A stretch of 64,000 nt of DNA from Ferdinandcohnia sp047246645 (GTDB lineage: Bacteria; Bacillota; Bacilli; Bacillales; Bacillaceae_L): positions 186,001-250,000 of the forward strand of contig NZ_JBFOKR010000005.1 in assembly GCF_047246645.1 (NCBI RefSeq), in the 5' to 3' direction. Both the position numbers and the translations under genes were made by a program. The notes beneath the pieces were generated by a model, which was not told the origin of the DNA, ran no database searches, and saw only the letters and a program-made list of their open reading frames with translations. Each line of letters starts with the position of its first letter. The first letter of the stretch is position 1. Positions 60,939 to 64,000 of the stretch are shown here, one piece after another.

Positions 60939-62184
60939 GTTTTGGATTATTCTTTTCCATACGTATTGGAGTAAGCTTAAAACAAAATCCTTTATAATTA
61001 CAACAATTGTCACTGCATTACTTATTTTTGGATTATCAAATATCCAAACAATTATTGAGACGTTTGATAAAGAGGAAGATATAAATATTGCCGTATTAAC
61101 TAAAAATGATGGCCTCTTTACAGCTTTTGAACAGACACTTAACGCCTCGTCACCTGACATAGAATTAGAGAGATTTGATGGAAATGAGACAGAAGCTGAG
61201 AAGAAGGTAAATGATGGAGATCTTACAGGATACCTCCTTTTATCAGAAAATGCAGATGGATTACCAGAGGGTGTCTATAAGGCAACATCAATTACAGATT
61301 CTGAAGTGTCTGGCCAATTAGAACAGACACTACAACAGTTAAAGGTAACTATTGCTACGACGAAAGCCGGTTTAACTCAAGACCAAATTACTGAGCTATA
61401 TTCTCCTGTATATTTTGAAAAAGTGGCACTTGCTGAAAATGCTAAATCCGAGGAAGAACTTAGTCAAGCTCGTGGATTAGTATATGTGCTTCTATTTGTG
61501 ATCTATTTCGCAGTCATTATGTATGCAAACATGATTGCGATGGAGGTAGCAACTGAAAAATCATCAAGAGTAATGGAGATTCTAATATCTAGTGTTTCAC
61601 CTATTAAACAAATGTTTGGAAAAATCCTTGGAATCGCTTTGCTTAGTTTAACTCAATTTGCGGTAATCCTTGCTATTGGATACGCATCACTAAAACAAAG
61701 CATGTCAGAGATGGATGGTGGATTCTTTGAGGTGTTTGGTTTCGGTGATGTACCAGTTTCAACATTTGTTTATGCGGTTGTTTTCTTTATATTAGGTTAC
61801 TTCTTATTCGCGACTTTAGCAGCATTCTTAGGATCTCTGGTAAGTCGTATTGAAGATATTAACCAAATGATCACACCTATGACTCTGATAATTGTGGCTG
61901 CATTCATGATTGCAATGTTTGGTTTAACAAAGCCAGAAGCTCCGTTTATTACAGTAACATCTTATATTCCGTTCTTTGCGCCAATGATTATGTTCCTACG
62001 AGTAGGAATGTTAACAATCCCAACTTGGGAAATTGCATTAAGTATTGGCTTACTTGTTTTAACCATTGTCCTTCTAGCTATATTTGGGGCTCGAGTATAT
62101 CGTGGCGGAGTACTAATGTATGGAAAGTCGTCGTCCTTTAAAGACATAAGACAAGCACTGCATCTAACGAAAAAAGAGAAATGA
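60931..62184 (+). CDS. yhaP: ABC exporter permease YhaP (NatB-like)
   Basis: 417 residues. The first helix (about 17-35) is followed by an extracytoplasmic domain (about 36-175) and five to six C-terminal helices. Motif EVATEKSSRVMEILISSVSPIKQMFGKILG is the NatB/ABC-2 signature. It overlaps yhaQ by 8 bases. The substrate may be sodium or other small molecules; unproven. Confidence 0.9.
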   Translation: MNKFWIILFHTYWSKLKTKSFIITTIVTALLIFGLSNIQTIIETFDKEEDINIAVLTKNDGLFTAFEQTLNASSPDIELERFDGNETEAEKKVNDGDLTGYLLLSENADGLPEGVYKATSITDSEVSGQLEQTLQQLKVTIATTKAGLTQDQITELYSPVYFEKVALAENAKSEEELSQARGLVYVLLFVIYFAVIMYANMIAMEVATEKSSRVMEILISSVSPIKQMFGKILGIALLSLTQFAVILAIGYASLKQSMSEMDGGFFEVFGFGDVPVSTFVYAVVFFILGYFLFATLAAFLGSLVSRIEDINQMITPMTLIIVAAFMIAMFGLTKPEAPFITVTSYIPFFAPMIMFLRVGMLTIPTWEIALSIGLLVLTIVLLAIFGARVYRGGVLMYGKSSSFKDIRQALHLTKKEK

Positions 62185-62191
62185 TTTTACA

Positions 62192-62221
62192 GCACGCGAC
62201 CAATGGTTGCGTGTTTTTCTT
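62192..62221 (+). terminator. Terminator after yhaP
   Basis: CACGCGACC / GGTTGCGTG stem with TTTTTCTTTT tail. Confidence 0.85.
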
Positions 62222-62296
62222 TTCTATAAATAAGAACGTGCATTCGTATGATTCGGGTGGTAAAATGAAAGTACTAATACTAGGAGGACGGACTGT

Positions 62297-63529
62297 ATGA
62301 AGGAACTTACTTTTTTACATATTGCTGATTTACATCTAGATAGTCCATTTTCAGGGTTATCAAATCTTCCAAAAGGTATATTTAAGCGTGTTCAGGAAAG
62401 TACTTTTATCTCTTTATCACGATTAATAAATGCTGCCATTAAACATCGGGTTGATTTTGTCGTTATTTCAGGTGACCTATTTGATGGGGAAGATAGAAGT
62501 TTACGTGCTCAGTCAAGATTCCGTATGGAAATGGAACGCCTCCAAAAATACGATATTGCTGTGTATATCATTCATGGAAATCATGATCACTTAGGAGGAA
62601 GTTGGCCACATTTTGAATGGCCAAGTAATGTACATGTGTTTACAAGCGAAGAAGTTGAAGTAAAGTCTTATGAAAAAGAAGGACAGGTTCTGGCAAACAT
62701 ATATGGCTTTAGCTACTTAAGGAAATCAGTAGAAGAAAATAAAACACGTTTTTATGTAAAAAAAGATGAATCTCCTTATCATATAGGTTTACTGCATGGA
62801 AGTATTGAAGGAGAAAGCAGTCATAGCCGTTATGCTCCATTTTTACTTTCAGAGCTACTACAAAAAGAGTTTGATTACTGGGCACTCGGCCATATTCATA
62901 AAAGAGACGTATTATCCGAGAATCCGCCGATTATATATCCAGGGAATATTCAAGGCAGGCATAGAAAGGAAACAGGTGAGAAAGGTGGATATCTCGTAAC
63001 CCTATCAAGCCAGGGCGCTACGACTATCTTTATACCTACCGCAGAGATTCTATGGGAAACTACTTCTTTTGATATTACGGGTATTAAGAGCTTTAACGAG
63101 CTTAGCGACCAACTATTTTCCTTAAAAGATAGCCTTCGTAAAGGAAAGCAAGGTTTATTTTTAACCATTGAATTAATAGGTTCAGGGACCCTCCACGAGA
63201 GTCTTCAAGACAACACGACACAGGAAGACTTAGTCGCGCTATTAAATGATGATGAAGAGTCAAACAATTTTGTTTGGGTGAGTAAAGTAAAGTTTAATAG
63301 CCAAATAGAAATTGACCGTGACAAACTTAAAAAAGAATCACATTTTATTAGTGATTTGTTGGAAAACATTGAGACTTATGAGGAGTATGGTGATGCATTT
63401 GCCCCTTTACGTAGCAATCAAGGCTATAGAAGATATGTAGAGTCATTTACTGACGAGGAATTACAGGAGATTCTCCAAGAGGCAGAAAAGCTAATCCTTT
63501 CAAATATAAATCAAGCAAAAAGGGGGTGA
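62297..63529 (+). CDS. yhaO: Metallophosphoesterase YhaO (SbcD/Mre11-like)
   Basis: 410 residues. Metal-binding motifs in order: HIADLHLDSPF, ISGDLFDG, IHGNHDHLGG, LLHGSIEG, ALGHIHKRD. These make the two-metal site of the SbcD/Mre11 nuclease family. The C-terminal 150 residues are a cap and partner-binding part. Together with the SMC-like YhaN next to it (4 bases apart) it should form a DNA end-processing complex. Ribosome site TAGGAGGACG. Confidence 0.92.
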   Translation: MKELTFLHIADLHLDSPFSGLSNLPKGIFKRVQESTFISLSRLINAAIKHRVDFVVISGDLFDGEDRSLRAQSRFRMEMERLQKYDIAVYIIHGNHDHLGGSWPHFEWPSNVHVFTSEEVEVKSYEKEGQVLANIYGFSYLRKSVEENKTRFYVKKDESPYHIGLLHGSIEGESSHSRYAPFLLSELLQKEFDYWALGHIHKRDVLSENPPIIYPGNIQGRHRKETGEKGGYLVTLSSQGATTIFIPTAEILWETTSFDITGIKSFNELSDQLFSLKDSLRKGKQGLFLTIELIGSGTLHESLQDNTTQEDLVALLNDDEESNNFVWVSKVKFNSQIEIDRDKLKKESHFISDLLENIETYEEYGDAFAPLRSNQGYRRYVESFTDEELQEILQEAEKLILSNINQAKRG

Positions 63530-63533
63530 CCTT

Positions 63534-64000
63534 GTGAAAATTATTGGTATTCAAATATATGGCTATGGAAAGCTTGAAAATAGAGAATTTCAGCTTTCTC
63601 CAACGTTTCAAACATTCTATGGTGAAAATGAAGCAGGGAAATCAACAATTATGTCATTTATACATAGTATCTTATTTGGCTTTCCTACAAAGGCCCAACA
63701 AGAACAAAGATATGTCCCTAAATCAGGTGCGAAGTATGGAGGAAAACTAATCGTCGAAACAGAACAATATGGAACGCTTATGGTTGAAAGATTGCCTGGA
63801 AAAGCAGCGGGTGATGTAAGTGTTTATTTACCTGATGGAACTGTGGCTGGTGAAGAATTTCTCGCAGAGTTGTTCCGAGGAATGGACAAGTCACTCTATC
63901 AAAATATTTACTCGTTTAATATCCATGGTCTTCAAGGCGTCCACCAATTACGTTCTGAAGATGTAGGAAGATTTTTATTTTCATCAGGTGTTGTCGGAAC
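63534..64000 (+). CDS. yhaN: SMC-like ATPase YhaN, N-terminal part (cut by window end)
   Basis: 155 codons present. GTG start with AGGGGGTG before it. The N-terminal half of an ABC-type ATPase: YGKLENREFQLSPTFQTFYGENEAGKSTIMSFI with Walker A GENEAGKST, then the AAA-like SFNIHGL region. The family is large (about 950 residues), with a long coiled coil outside the window. Partner of YhaO in the same operon, analogous to SbcC. Confidence 0.92.
   Translation, partial: MKIIGIQIYGYGKLENREFQLSPTFQTFYGENEAGKSTIMSFIHSILFGFPTKAQQEQRYVPKSGAKYGGKLIVETEQYGTLMVERLPGKAAGDVSVYLPDGTVAGEEFLAELFRGMDKSLYQNIYSFNIHGLQGVHQLRSEDVGRFLFSSGVVG

Overview
The window reads as chromosome of a low-GC, endospore-forming member of the Bacillaceae. 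The evidence is AGGAGG-type ribosome binding sites, frequent TTG/GTG starts, an alpha/beta SASP gene with a sigma-G-type promoter, a gerA-type germinant receptor operon, and gene order recalled from the Bacillus subtilis yhe-yha region (bmrB-bmrC-bmrD ... sspB ... yheE-yheD-yheC ... yheB-yheA ... yhaX-hemZ ... yhaR-yhaQ-yhaP-yhaO-yhaN). I see no rRNA, no canonical tRNA, no transposase, no phage and no CRISPR.

Layout. 1-10.1 kb: a MarR-MFS pair facing a giant YhgE/Pip protein, a divergent GTP cyclohydrolase II-like gene with wrbA, a small K+ channel, a MarR-CPBP protease-membrane protein operon, and a DUF47-Pit phosphate uptake pair. 10.35-15.7 kb: the least familiar part. A double-dyad operator precedes a tightly coupled four-gene operon (unknown protein, BtaA/DUF3419-like aminocarboxypropyl transferase, GNAT, haem-oxygenase-like diiron oxidase), followed after a terminator by an HpaB-type flavin monooxygenase. 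This looks like an uncharacterised small-molecule pathway. 15.9-24.4 kb: class A PBP, TrmO-like protein, the yuaF-floT membrane-domain operon with a sigma-W-type promoter, a DoxX-like membrane protein, and the sigY-yxlCDE operon with its own ECF-type promoter. 24.7-28.6 kb: a gerA-C-B operon whose A gene carries a one-base frameshift. 28.6-30.7 kb: TPP riboswitch, tenA, thiF. 30.7-35 kb: attenuator-controlled bmrCD multidrug exporter. 35-42 kb: globin, CNNM transporter, spore genes and msmX, with many hairpin-rich intergenic repeats. 42-47.3 kb: four tandem YheC/YheD-type ATP-grasp genes plus yheE. 47.8-52.5 kb: yheB, yheA, yhaX, hemZ. 53.2-58.7 kb: a fatty acid or related acyl-CoA catabolic operon with a cre-like site. 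58.8-64 kb: yhaR, the yhaQP ABC exporter, and yhaO with the start of yhaN (an SbcCD-like pair), cut by the window end.

Intergenic DNA is rich in repeats. Two short interspersed families are each present twice. A mosaic of about 280-410 bp occurs at 37.2 and 47.4 kb. A cloverleaf-shaped element lies at 41.74-41.85 kb. A 60-nt tRNA-like element with an encoded CCA lies in the sspB leader. All calls come from reading the sequence; family names are from memory of motifs, and no database search was run.
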